Assembly (NCBI RefSeq): GCF_037042905.1
Contig: NC_087257.1
Coordinates: 13,180,001-13,244,000 of the forward strand
Length of the DNA stretch: 64,000 nt
From: Lytechinus pictus
Lineage: Eukaryota; Echinodermata; Echinoidea; Temnopleuroida; Toxopneustidae
Reading direction: 5' to 3'
Shown here: positions 46,101-53,030 of the stretch, in pieces
Layout: every line of letters starts with the position of its first letter
Position numbering within the stretch: the first letter of the stretch is position 1
Made by a program: the position numbers and the translations under genes
The notes under the pieces: model-generated
Database searches by the model: none
Seen by the model: only the letters and a program-made list of their open reading frames with translations
Told to the model about the DNA's origin: nothing

Positions 46101-47639
46101 TCAAAGATTAAAAAGCCTTTGACACCGTATGGCAAGGAGGGTTGTTCTACAAGCTAGGATCATCAAAGCTTGATTTGGGCATTCAGAATATGCTTGTGTC
46201 GATGTACCAGGATCTAGAAAGCAGAGTCTTCTGGAAGGGGAAAGTCAGCGAACAGATACCAGTCATTCAAGGCGTAAGACAAGGGGGTGTCCTGTCACCA
46301 ACTTTGTTCACTGTGTTTGTGGATGGGCTCAGAAAAGTCATGCGTGAGAAGAACCTTGGCTGCTCTGTAGGGGTCGCTTCTCTTGTAAAATTGTACTGGC
46401 TGACAATGTTGCACTCATCTGTAACTCATCGTTAGAGCAGTGGCATTACAAGATAAATCCCTCCAAGAGTGCAGTGATTGTGAGCAGCAGGAAAAAACAA
46501 CTATCTAACTCATCCTGGGAAGTCAACGGATCTACCATTGAAGAGAATGTCAGTCATCCCCATCTTGGCATTGTCGACTCGGGGACGCGATCGGATCCAA
46601 CTGGCGATATCATTGGCACTGGTCGGTATTCGTACTCTCTTTGCTCTCAGTCACTGGTACTGGAGCATATACCGGAGGCCTGGTTCCTACTCTCGTATCT
46701 CAGCTCTGGAAAACTGTCTGCATCCCTAGAATGCTGCACGGTTCATCTATCCACAAGTTCACTAAATCTATGCTGGTGAAGTTAGACCGGGCTCAATCTC
46801 ATCTTTTTAAGCAAGTACTGGGGGTCCCAAAGTCTGCGGTAGAAGAGATTGTCTACCTACTCACTTATCTTCTTCCAGTCTCTTCACAAATTGATCTTAG
46901 GAAACTGTTGCTTCTAGGTCAACTTGTCAATCTCGATCACAGCCTCTTTGAGTTTAGAACATTCCTAGAAGCCTTTAACTTAAAGGCTCTCCCACGATAA
47001 GGCTCTTGCAGGAGATAGCAATGAAATATGACCTTTATGATCTCCAGATCTGTCAAATCCTCCAGTATACTTGTCTTGGAACACCCACTACCAAAATGGT
47101 GGGAATCGGTCCATGGGGCCCTTAGACATGTCCTCATGAATACATAATTAGCCCCACTGAAGTCAATGTATTATTGGCCTGTTTCCTAGCATTTAGAACC
47201 AGGCCTATATGACACTGACTTCAAAGGGGTTAATTGTGTATTCATGAGCTCATATCTAAGGCCTCCATGGACCGATTCCCACCAAATTTTGGTTTTGGAT
47301 ATATTTCATCATACTCTACCAAAATATGGTGTATAAAGAATGTTGAAATGCAGAAAATGGAAATTTGATGACGTCACACTTTGGTTCTGTACTGAACCAG
47401 ACAATAGTAATAGTGACCCCCCCCCCCCCCAGAAGAAAACAAGAAACTTGATTAATTATTCAATTCTTGGTCTGGCAGAATTAATGTCAGGTGGGCATAG
47501 TAACAAATTCAGCCAATCAATCTATATCAACATGTACATTCCTAGAAACTTATCCTGAGACGGTGCAGCCTCCTTCATAAACTCACCTTAGGTTGTATGT
47601 AGATGATGGAACAATTCCACTTTCTCCTGATGTTGGCAT
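22024..47639 (-). CDS. TROAP (tastin)-like spindle/centrosome protein, 14 coding exons (gene span)
   Basis: Fourteen exons join with matching phases into about 1183 residues. The N-terminus has three (S/N)xIPV repeats (SKIPV at 60-64 and 67-71, SRIPV at 75-79), like the SKIPV near the human TROAP N-terminus. A basic segment FEKLHKSWNKKF (106-117) follows. Residues 264-350 align with the central TROAP block: ITFEMSADSLASIL against IEFVADPAALATIL, then TSIYYQKP. A coiled coil runs from about 474 to 520. A long Ser/Pro/His-rich region (to 1106) precedes FHQVLLDEECALYACR (1113-1128), close to human FHEARLDDECAFYTSR, and a PVGSA end motif. Human comparisons are from memory. TROAP acts in bipolar spindle assembly and centrosome integrity; human TROAP is shorter (about 780 residues). 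The start Met at 47639 is the first ATG in the first in-phase exon. One intron holds a large satellite. Confidence 0.8.
22406..22527. mobile_element. small MITE in the last intron
   Basis: TGGGGTCCCGTAACACAAAG and an inverted near copy (CATTGTGTTACGGGCCCC) bound 122 bp of TAATCG- and CAATCAATCG-rich sequence. Confidence 0.65.
22862..23022. mobile_element. MITE with GGCGACAATTGCTC ends
   Basis: TGGCGACAATTGCTC and its inverted partner GAGCAATTGTCATGTCGCC bound a body with CCCTAACCCTA-like words. Confidence 0.5.
23058..23206 (-). CDS. TROAP-like exon 13 (conserved C-terminal block)
   Basis: Encodes TSGQLFHQVLLDEECALYAC, then RLKGRNTPESREPRPLN and SKVLMYGDDM. This is the strongest match to human TROAP. 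Acceptor is TCCTTATGACAG, donor GTAAGA. It begins two bases into a codon and ends in phase 0. Confidence 0.85.
23745..28362. repeat. satellite array, 101-bp unit, about 43 copies, with longer edge monomers
   Basis: The unit runs GTTCCTGATGGTGTTAGATG, then ATCTTAGAAAGAGACCATCA, then GAAATTAGAATAAATGACAT, and ends with GACTGGTTTGACCAAGTGAA. Each unit carries an inverted pair (CTGATGGT with ACCATCAG). Units at both edges are about 140 bp and diverged; the core is homogeneous. The array fills most of intron 12 of the TROAP-like gene. No gene or origin function is evident. Confidence 0.95.
28473..28751. mobile_element. MITE with GGTCCCACTG ends
   Basis: GGCCTGGTCCCACTGGCC on the left and the inverted CAGTGGGACCAAGCC on the right. 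ACGGAT words are inverted internally. No coding capacity. Confidence 0.65.
29049..30867 (-). CDS. TROAP-like exon 12 (large disordered exon)
   Basis: A 1819-bp exon encodes 606 residues. It opens with the acidic coiled-coil end EMEEIEKQLELEIARLHEAG and continues as a Ser/Thr/Pro/His/Gln-rich chain without a fold. Two internal copies share the pattern YGxxxxAPRSSxxDxSxxNxHQ. Acceptor GATATTCCAG; donor GTGAGA after the first base of a codon, which joins exon 13 in phase. Confidence 0.85.
30909..31208 (-). mobile_element. tRNA-derived SINE (minus) in intron 11
   Basis: (AAT)n-like tail at 30909-30925; minus-strand head with TGATCTAGTGG and GGTTCGATTCCC; body CTCACCTGGGTTGAC in the plus sense. 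It lies between exons 11 and 12. Confidence 0.75.
31452..31577 (-). CDS. TROAP-like exon 11 (coiled-coil start)
   Basis: Encodes 42 residues: DVVAVLNFGDDCEDVVSPET followed by the heptad-like KTRLEEVQKIEAETVLNRQK. Phase 0 at both ends. Acceptor CTCTTTTACAG, donor GTAAGA. Confidence 0.85.
32067..32144 (-). CDS. TROAP-like exon 10
   Basis: Encodes 26 residues, GQSQKNVRWADVLSSPTEGD and IADQTK. Phase 0. Donor GTAGAG, acceptor TTTATGTTTAG. Confidence 0.8.
32701..32793 (-). CDS. TROAP-like exon 9
   Basis: Encodes 31 residues including ARIPNPRFKKQDQSCSPAL and TPARRIPTTPG. Human TROAP also has an RFTPMPSTPR-like patch before its coiled coil (memory). Phase 0. Acceptor CTTTTTTAG, donor GTAGGT. Confidence 0.8.
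33097..33292. mobile_element. palindromic MITE (TTTCATAAAGCTGTTCG family)
   Basis: GGTGTTTCATAAAGCTGTTC and its inverted partner GAACAGCTTTATGAAATGGC; the arms extend to GTGACTTTA and AACAACTGGTGA. Another copy lies at 37315-37461. Confidence 0.85.
33480..33559 (-). CDS. TROAP-like exon 8
   Basis: Encodes QSNPAPEKPVLDRPKSSAAV and SRTPGT. Begins two bases into a codon (joining exon 7 to give Lys) and ends in phase 0. Donor GTGAGA, acceptor TTCGTCTGTAG. Confidence 0.8.
33751..36033. mobile_element. 2.3 kb non-autonomous inverted-repeat element in intron 7
   Basis: The left end reads TTAAGGCCACCACACACTTT then ACGATTGGT; the inverted right end reads AAAGGTCACCGCACACCTTA then CGACTGGT. Inside, ACGGATATCCGAACGG-like sequence at 33955-34040 and again at 35735-35800 may be a second nested element. 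A GATGA-rich microsatellite lies at 34600-34780. No transposase was found. Confidence 0.6.
36232..36452. mobile_element. MITE with GCATTGCAAGAAACTTGC end
   Basis: GGCATTGCAAGAAACTTGCA on the left and the inverted TTTTCTTGCAACATCC on the right; the interior is dominated by AATTGATTTG and TTGCAAAT words. Confidence 0.6.
36633..36810 (-). CDS. TROAP-like exon 7
   Basis: Encodes 59 residues: TTGRTSIYYQKPKNHDVTKV, then YSEFAKRTLSRF, then MDGNQASFKNDF and the end SIYF. TSIYYQKP and KRTLSRF match the order seen after the ATIL block in human TROAP. Starts in phase 0 and ends one base into a codon before GTGAGT. Two broken copies of its 5' part lie just upstream. Confidence 0.85.
36925..37165 (-). 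pseudogene. two partial tandem copies of TROAP-like exon 7, broken
   Basis: Near 36938-36990 and 37100-37160 the text GCTCTTGGGTTTCTGGTAGT and flanks repeat the 5' part of exon 7 with its acceptor. Minus translation gives TSIYYQKP followed by a stop in the first, and TSIYY followed directly by a stop in the second. The period is about 163-168 bp and includes flanking intron (AATATTTTTCAAGTAAAAAC). Confidence 0.8.
37315..37461. mobile_element. palindromic MITE (TTTCATAAAGCTGTTCG family)
   Basis: Near-complete fold-back: GTTTCATAAAGCTGTTCGTA, then AGTTAAGAGCGACT and its inverse AGTCGCTCTTAACTTACGAA. Same family as 33097-33292. Confidence 0.9.
37470..38579. other. intron 6 with a repeated intronic segment
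   Basis: No exon is seen. The part at about 38090-38420 is homologous to 40300-40620 in another intron (shared ACAGTGTAT, TCACTTTGGTGG-like and ACCACAACT text), suggesting internal duplication of the gene. Confidence 0.5.
38580..38737 (-). CDS. TROAP-like exon 6 (conserved ADSLASIL block)
   Basis: Encodes AGITFEMSADSLASILNNTG, then LHSSHKKHVIMGGRQTIGG and MSAKQRQSARSNM. Aligns with a central TROAP block. Acceptor TTTGGTATACAG; begins two bases into a codon and ends in phase 0 before GTGAGT. Confidence 0.85.
39553..39723 (-). CDS. TROAP-like exon 5
   Basis: Three frames were compared. Only the one fitting the phases of exons 4 and 6 was kept: VSTGPTSHIAGRRQTLGQLP, then STGAGRVNN and GGKKSLTQEQT. 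Another frame is open for 57 codons but does not join. Acceptor TTCAACTTACAG, donor GTACAG. Confidence 0.7.
39858..40142. mobile_element. MITE, GGGCCC-ended family
   Basis: AAGGGCCCGTCTTTAAG on the left and TATCAAAGACAGGGCCC inverted on the right. The core AACTATGGAAAGCTAGCAA matches copies at 21438 and 60172. Confidence 0.8.
40143..40295. mobile_element. MITE adjoining the previous one
   Basis: GGGTCCAATTCATAAAACTT on the left and the inverted TCTTTATGAAACAGAGCCC on the right; AACAAATTT words form the arms. Confidence 0.6.
41284..41509 (-). CDS. TROAP-like exon 4
   Basis: Encodes TEAFDLTRPGTEFKSAYYDG, then TGFGFRPDGDDFHV, NGALNDILNG and an acidic QGEEDEEER run. Phase 0 start, one base over at the end (GGGACAG then GTTAGA). 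NGALNDIL resembles ADSLASIL of exon 6. Confidence 0.8.
42051..42261 (-). CDS. TROAP-like exon 3 (SKIPV repeats, basic helix)
   Basis: Encodes three xxSKIPV/SRIPV-type repeats, a Ser/Thr/Lys/Arg-rich linker and VPDFEKLHKSWNKKFQQGKA. The last segment also recalls the FKKLHE helix of NUSAP1 (memory), so a microtubule or nuclear-binding role is plausible. Acceptor TTTTCTTCAACAG, donor GTACAG. Confidence 0.8.
42300..42630. mobile_element. two adjacent palindromic MITEs in intron 2
   Basis: The first (about 42300-42474) has TTTTCATAAAGCAGTTTGTA and an inverted AACAGCTACATGAAACACC. The second (about 42476-42628) has GTTACTATTATGGTAACTTT and its inverse GTTACCATAATAGCAAC around GCCATCCAATGGTAAC. Confidence 0.75.
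43050..43140 (-). mobile_element. truncated SINE next to exon 2
   Basis: AATAATGAAATAATTGGATT, GAGCGCTTTTTACCCC and GGCTTTAGCTCGAGC-like text match the 3' third of the (AAT)n-tailed SINE. The tRNA head is missing. Confidence 0.7.
43187..43312 (-). CDS. TROAP-like exon 2
   Basis: Encodes RRPLPKTSCRPTTRSSNKEN, ISTGKVTSATRSTRTTKNAE and Q. It is basic, with NKEN near where human TROAP has DQENQD (memory). Begins with one base of a codon and ends two bases over. Acceptor TTTCTAG, donor GTAAAA. Confidence 0.75.
43380..45000 (+). pseudogene. decayed LINE reverse transcriptase, interrupted
   Basis: In pieces: SPEVLKHGGRALEKQL, VITLPKKGDLSNCNN, QAGFRSGISCSEQI, FMKAFDSI, GIPPKFINIFKSLY, TGVCQGCILSPLLF, LTDLDFADNLALLGD and VYLGSTISNQGD. 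These are the ordered reverse transcriptase blocks of a non-LTR element. The catalytic FADD is FADN, and stops and a frameshift are present. It is antisense to the host gene. Confidence 0.85.
43712..44240. mobile_element. TTAA-flanked element inserted in the LINE, copy of the 60489 family
   Basis: TTAA occurs at both borders (43708-43711 and 44241-44244). Removing the insert restores LINE text (GACTTTAAGGCTTCACG). GTAAGTGCATGTCAGACC and AAAATTGCTCATAAACGTGA match 60489-61192. Its terminal repeats are eroded and its right part diverges. Confidence 0.65.
45040..45780 (+). repeat. pyrimidine-rich tracts after the LINE
   Basis: Two tracts (45060-45370 and 45600-45760) are almost pure T/C on the plus strand. 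The long frame over them is Phe/Leu/Ser/Pro-only and not a gene. On the host sense strand they are purine-rich. Confidence 0.7.
45790..45965 (+). mobile_element. possible LINE 3' tail
   Basis: Ends with TTTTGATTGCAATAAAATCC, a poly(A)-signal-like end seen on LINE 3' UTRs. Class uncertain. Confidence 0.3.
46080..47020 (+). pseudogene. second decayed LINE reverse transcriptase fragment
   Basis: KAFDTVWQGGLFYKLGSSKL, then VSMYQDLESRVFWKGK and IQGVRQGGVLSPTLFTVFVD show reverse transcriptase blocks, then KINPSKSAVIVSSRK and, in another frame, LYHKFTKSML-like text. The catalytic YxDD block is lost and frames shift. It belongs to a different LINE lineage from 43380-45000. Confidence 0.8.
47130..47400. 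repeat. interspersed repeat shared with 32370-32545
   Basis: GACCGATTCCCACCAAATTT, ATATTTCATCATACTCTACC and TTGATGACGTCACACTT recur at 32425-32530 (GACTGATTCCCACCAAATTT, ATTGATGACGTCACACTT). Both lie in introns of the TROAP-like gene. Confidence 0.7.
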
Positions 47640-47643
47640 TGTT
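47587..47643 (-). CDS. TROAP-like first coding exon
   Basis: Between TCCATTTACAG and the donor GTGAGT it encodes MPTSGESGIVPSSTYNL plus two bases, from ATG at 47639-47637. The frame upstream of the ATG inside the exon is open (one codon), so an earlier start in an upstream exon is possible; no such ATG was found. Confidence 0.6.
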
Positions 47644-48478
47644 CTGTAAATGGATGTGAAAAAGTTGAAGAGAAAAATACAAAAGAATTACATGTAACTT
47701 GAGCTCTAGAGAAAAAAAAAACAAGGGTAAAATTGCAAACAACCTCGTACATTGAAGGGCAAAAAAAAAACCCAGTAAGTACATTTTGACTTGCACTGCA
47801 GATTAATAATTTGAATTGAAAAATGGACACACCAGAATGAGTAAGAACTGGTTATTTCTTCTACTCAATCATTTTGAGATCTATTATCAAAACTGGCATT
47901 TACCTTTAAGATAAATATTATCTATTAAAGATAAAATTCAAATTTTATCTGAGAGATAATTAAAAGATCATCTCAAAATACCAATTACATTTTAAAGATG
48001 AATGACCCCAGAATACCACCCCTGACCATTGTTATGATTTTTGTTAATTTTTTTGGTTTCATTTCAAATATTAGAATTTCTAAAAATTGACAAGTCGACA
48101 AGCATGAACTTTGATGGCTGAGCCGAGTTTGACAATTTGCATTGTCATTGATTCATGACATTGTCATTTACAGTTGTAAGAATAGCAGAATTTTTTTTTT
48201 AATTGCCAAATGTTTGAGAAAAATCTATCAAAAATATAAAAAAAGTTATTAGAATTTTAATAATTTGATTTGTGGCCACAGTGGCGTCATATGCGAGCAA
48301 CTTTCCTACATATCATAATCATATGTTAAGAAAGTATGAAATGTCATTTTCTAAAAAAATTGTTAGAAGTTAGAAGTACTATCAGTATACAAATCGTATT
48401 CGTGAAATCATGAAAAGTAAAACAAAAATAGTTCATCACAAACTGGTCATGCATTACCTTTACCTTTGCCCTACCTGG

Positions 48479-49239
48479 AGCGATGTTCGTGCAGGCTCCA
48501 CTCCACTTCACTACCGCTACACTACGCTCCACCTGCCAGAACATCGGGACGGTGAACCATTTCGGATATACCGAGTGATAAAGGTGGGATCAAATATTGT
48601 AAAAATTATAGAAAAAAAATATAACAAGAAAGAAAAATAGCTTTACTCTTCACCCTTATTTCACTCCATGCCCAAAATCACAAATTTTGAGGATAACCGG
48701 AGGATGGACACGGAGTGAAATACAAGGGTGAGAAGAGTAAGAAATAAACTATTTTTCATTTTCTTTCTCGTTATATTTTTTTTCTATAATTTTTACAATA
48801 AACCACCATTTCATCCCACCTTTGTCACCTTTATCCTCAAAATTGGTGATTTTGGGCCAGTATCTTTTTCCTCACACGTATTATTCACGGCCGATTTCAA
48901 AACATCGCATGCGATCGGTCGCTGATCGATCGCGATCGCACGTGATGTTTTGAAATCGGCCGTGAATAATACGTGTGAGGAAAAAGATACTGGCCCAAAA
49001 TCACAAATTTTGAGGATAACCGGAGGATGGACACGGAGTGAAATACGGGTATAAAGTAAGATATTAAGTCATTCATATCCCTCTTTATATTTTTTTCTTT
49101 AATTTTTACGATAACCATGATTGCCATCCCACCTTTTATGACTCGGAATATCCGATCTAGTTCACTGTCCCGATGTTCGGGTAGGTGGAGCGTAGTGTAG
49201 CGGTAGTGAAGTGGAGTGGAGCCTGCATGAACATCGCCT
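48479..49239. mobile_element. large palindromic fold-back element
   Basis: The outer arms pair over about 150 bp (CGATGTTCGTGCAGGCTCCA, then CTCCACTTCACTACCGCTAC, with the inverted arm at 49100-49239). The inner arms 48833-48908 and 48942-49017 are near-perfect (CCTCACACGTATTATTCACG, then GCCGATTTCAAAACATC). The centre is ATGCGATCGGTCGCTGATCG. No coding capacity. Confidence 0.9.
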
Positions 49240-49345
49240 GAGGTAACTCATACTGTAGAAATTAATGTTTGATCTTAAGTTCAAAGCTGATATAATCAGG
49301 TTGGATATAATTATCTAAACTGCGCAAAAATGCAATATGGCAAGT

Positions 49346-50115
49346 TCCCCCAAGTCTGCGCAGTCCCCCTTGTCTGCGCACACGCGTATTTGCACGATTC
49401 TAGTAAAAGAAGATACGCAACGAACACAGACTTTACACATGCAATAGTCAGATAGTAGGATGGGGGGTCGGGTGTCCGGACAATTTATATTTTTGAAGCC
49501 TTCTTTTTTGTCTTTGGATTACACTAAAAATATGAATTCAATAGTACTTGTATTGTAATCACCTTCTAAGTTCTATTTTGTTCTTTATTATATTTCCTAA
49601 CATTTTGTACTAAAAATTTATGAAACTTCGCTTGTAATTTTTTCCAAATGACTTTCTAAAATTGATCGTCCGGACACACAACCTGTCCGGACACACAACA
49701 ACTGGGTATACATAGACAGGTTCAGGTATTCATAAAAAATCTGACTCAAAATGGAGGAAAAATAATGAAATTTGGGCATTTCATGTGACGGCCTCAAAAT
49801 GCAGCCTTTCTCATCAAAATCCCTGAATCGTGTGCAAAGTGAATGAGTGCGCAGAGCCGCAGACATAGTCATAAATCATAGGGTACCATTTTTTTTTTCA
49901 ATCTGAAATTGAAAATGACTGCCCGAGGTTTTTTCAAGAAAATCCTATAATTAATAGGCTAGGTAGGCTATATTTTCTTTCATTTTTCAATGAGAAATTT
50001 GGTACACTTACTCATGATAATATAAGGAACCTTATTAACTGAAAGATTTTGTGAAATAAGAAGAAATTCATGTGAAATCTTAACTCAAATTGTTAGGTGC
50101 GCAGACTTGGGGCCC
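49346..50115. mobile_element. non-autonomous inverted-repeat element
   Basis: CCCCCAAGTCTGCGCA on the left and TGCGCAGACTTGGGGCC on the right are inverted matches. Inside, TGTCCGGACACACAAC is tandemly repeated near 49665-49700. Confidence 0.6.
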
Positions 50116-50290
50116 ACCATCATAGTCATACAATTAAGTGGCCTGACTCACAACCAACACAATTTTGCATGTGTGGGCCTACGCATTGAAACGCACCAAT
50201 TTATGACGCAAAAATCTTCGTGTGAAACATATCTCCACAAACTTTTCTGATAATTGACAACTGATTTTTAACAAAAAATATATAACTCAC

Positions 50291-50480
50291 ATTTTGAAAA
50301 ACTCAAGAATCCTCAAAAAAGTTGAAACATGAATTTTTTTAGAAGACTTCCGAGAACATCGCAAATCCGACTCAGCTTTGCTATTGAAATTTCCCACGGT
50401 GACGTCACGAAAACAAATGCGACCAATCAAATTCAACGGCAGCATCGAATACATATACAACACAAGCGAGGAGATTCGCT
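50291..50480 (-). promoter_or_regulatory. candidate TROAP-like promoter and noncoding first exon
   Basis: On the minus strand a donor (TTTTCAAAAT then GTGAGTTATA) at 50290-50291 is preceded by a canonical CRE TGACGTCA (50400-50407) and an inverted CCAAT box (50423-50427), in locally less AT-rich DNA. CCAAT and CRE/CHR-like elements are common in cell-cycle gene promoters. The start site would lie near 50.35-50.40 kb. Inference only. Confidence 0.35.
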
Positions 50481-50699
50481 CGTGCATAGATCGAAAGTAA
50501 ACAACGTGAAGGAGGGGGGGGGGGGGTAGTGACGAAAATACGACGACGGACATGACGCCGATTTCAATAATTATGTTCGTAATAATAATTATAGTAATAA
50601 CATTGATAATAATATCAATAATAATAATTAGCCTACTTGGAGCTTTAGAGCAGAGTGATAAGAAAATATGCGGACTTGATCTGATCAAAGGAATTGTAG

Positions 50700-50832
50700 T
50701 ATTACTAGTATAATAATGATAATGAAAACAATATGATGATGATAATAATGATAATAATAGTATTAATCAATAAAAACAAGAGGAAGAAGAAGAAGAAAAG
50801 AAAGAAAGAAAGAAAGAAAAAAAAAAGAAAGA
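50700..50832. repeat. AAT/GAT and GAAA microsatellites
   Basis: ATAATAATGATAATAATAGT runs followed by AAGAAAGAAAGAAAG. Confidence 0.8.
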
Positions 50833-50839
50833 AAGACTT

Positions 50840-51450
50840 TTGACTTTTCAAATGGAAACTTTATTTACAAATTATAATCACAATCAAGTATACAATAAAA
50901 TAATAGTATGACATGAACATTCAAATGAAATCAGGTAGCACAGTTTTTCAACTGTTGATTACAAACACAGAAGTAAAACCAAATGTTATATGAGCTAGTG
51001 TCTCTGTATAGAACACTAATATGAGCCATGCAATACTGCCCTCGCTAATGGTAAAAAGTAATTCATTCATGCACCATTTCCGTAAGAAGGCATCGATATT
51101 GGAGCATAATGTGCAATAAGAAAATTCATACAGAATTCTTTTTTTAGACGATGTAGCCAAACAATTAGTGGATCAGTGAAAGTTGAGGTGCGATACATAG
51201 AATAAATGTTACTTTGACTGATGATAAGAAAATTTGCAAGGCGGATAACCTTTCTATCGCGTCCTCTGGCATGCGGAATGATCGAGAGCCCAGTATAAGA
51301 AAAAAAATCAAGTTTAAAGAGAGGGGAGGAGATTGTTCAAAAGTCTATGAAGAAGATTGAGAAGGGGCTGGATTCCTTTACACTCAATGAACAGATGTTG
51401 AATGGTTCCTGGTTCTTCGCACGACCACACCATCTGCAAAAAGACGAAAT
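50840..51450 (-). pseudogene. LINE C-terminal and 3'-end fragment (minus)
   Basis: Minus translation gives MVWSCEEPGTIQHLFIECKG, a zinc-binding motif typical of the end of L1/Tx1-type reverse transcriptase proteins. After several stops the frame ends LAHITFGFTSVFVINS. A minus AATAAA near 50862-50867 and a GAAA tail mark the 3' end. Confidence 0.65.
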
Positions 51451-51519
51451 GTCTGTATTATAGCGACGGTAATATATTGTGCAGATGTCATTGAATATCA
51501 GCCTCTTTTTTAGGTGTTG

Positions 51520-51606
51520 GTAAAGAAAGAAAGAACGAAAGAAAGAAAGAAAAATAGAAAGAAAGAAAGAAATAAAGAACGAAAGAAAGAAAGATATATA
51601 TATATG
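51520..51606. repeat. GAAA microsatellite
   Basis: GAAAGAAAGAACGAAAGAAA repeats, ending in a short TATATATATA run. Confidence 0.9.
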
Positions 51607-51609
51607 TTT

Positions 51610-52330
51610 AAAAATTTATGAGAATTTTAATATTTAGATTTGTGACTCGGAGTAGCTTCCCTATACACTAGTGGTAAAACAAAATAAATGAAATGCCATT
51701 TCTAACAAATATTAAAATGTTTTTTAATAATTTCCTATAATATTTCAACAGAAATCATTTCGCACCCGATAGAAAAAATTCAACAACAAAAAATGAAATT
51801 TATGATGCATTTTAAATATTACATAAAGATGCAAAATCCAAAACTTTTAAAAACTTATGTGCCCTTCGCTTCATAGGCCAAAGACATGGCCTCCGTACGC
51901 AGCGGGGGGATTGACCAAAAGTGTGCACAACATTATTTTTTCAATTTCACTTAAATGACAATTAAGCTTGGTCGCTTCACTCCCTCGCTTTTGAGTTTCT
52001 TCGAAAATTTTTACATGTCTTGCCCAGGTCTTGCCCCCCCCCCCCCCCCGGCCCCCACTCCCTCTGGAAAAAGTACTTGGCTCCGAGCTCCCCATCGGAT
52101 CCGTGACCCCCCAAAAAAGTTATTATGACGTCATAGTACTCATCCTCAAACTTTACAGTTTCTGCGCGTGTGTAAAAACTAGGCTCCAAGCGCAAGCATG
52201 ACAACCAGTGATTACATCCACGCCCACCTGTTCAAAAAAGTTATTGAAACGTAATTCTTAATCCGAATCTAATGAAATCCAATTCGAAACGCTAACAAAT
52301 AACTAATTTTCGGGATATAATTAAGTCATT
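51610..52330. other. 5' flank of the small lipid-anchored protein gene
   Basis: A C run at 52033-52049 lies in TE-like sequence. A TATA-like GATATAATTAAG occurs at 52314-52325, about 45 bp before the ATG. Confidence 0.35.
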
Positions 52331-52369
52331 TGAAATTATTTGCTAATTGAAGGAACAAAAGTAATAAAA

Positions 52370-52729
52370 ATGGGATGTGCGGCATCTAAAACCAAGGTGA
52401 TTAAAGTGAAGTCAGTGAAGCCCGATGAGCCTGAGTGTCTCCGCGTCAAGCTCAGTCCAAAATGCGATGGGGCCAACGCTGCTCTGGTCAAGAAACAAGT
52501 TTGCGAAGCACTCCAGGAGTTTTCCAACAGAATCACGGTGGAAGCAACCAAACAGAAGGAATTCTACCTGGTAACCGTCAACACCATCCCCGGGGACGAG
52601 CCGGGGACCGTACCGGCAACCATGAAGAGACTCACGGCCACAATCTTGAAAGAATGCATCCCCATCGATGACAAGTGCAAGATAATCAGCTCAAAAGTAT
52701 ATGAAACAATTGGGGAAGATGATGTCTAA
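52370..52729 (+). CDS. small predicted myristoylated/palmitoylated protein, 119 residues
   Basis: The frame starts MGCAASKTKVIKVKSVKPDE, a classic N-terminal Gly-2 myristoylation and Cys-3 palmitoylation signal with nearby basic residues. An upstream in-frame ATG (52340) exists, but using it would bury the signal, so the inner ATG was chosen. The body is a mixed chain (LRVKLSPKCDGANAALVKKQ, then VCEALQEFSNRITVEATKQK, then EFYLVTVNTIPGDEPGTVPA) with several cysteines and an acidic end GEDDV. I recognise no domain. Codons are GC-rich (CTG, ACC, AAG, GTC) against AT-rich flanks, supporting real coding. It is intronless in the coding region. Expected at the inner face of membranes. Confidence 0.75.
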   Translation: MGCAASKTKVIKVKSVKPDEPECLRVKLSPKCDGANAALVKKQVCEALQEFSNRITVEATKQKEFYLVTVNTIPGDEPGTVPATMKRLTATILKECIPIDDKCKIISSKVYETIGEDDV

Positions 52730-52911
52730 AATACACCGATCTGGGATCTCACTCAATCATCACCATTCAGAATTTCAAACATTTTTTTTCAATAACTTTA
52801 ACCAATTATGGTTGACAAAAACTGTTATCAAACTTAACTTAGAGCATGGATGTGAGTGTGAATACCTTCTTGATGCGAATCTGGAGTCTGGCTGAAACAT
52901 GCAACATGCAG
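52730..52911 (+). other. 3' UTR part 1 with downstream splice donor
   Basis: Ends at CATGCAG followed by GTATGTG, a strong donor consensus 182 bases after the stop codon. The matching acceptor would be at 53957. Confidence 0.45.
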
Positions 52912-53030
52912 GTATGTGCTTTTGGTGTATGCATGTAACTTCTAATCATTAGCTTCAAAATTATTCTTCGTGCAGAGGAAATGTATTAACATTGAATCCT
53001 GCCTACCGCGGCCAATCGATGAGGATTCTC

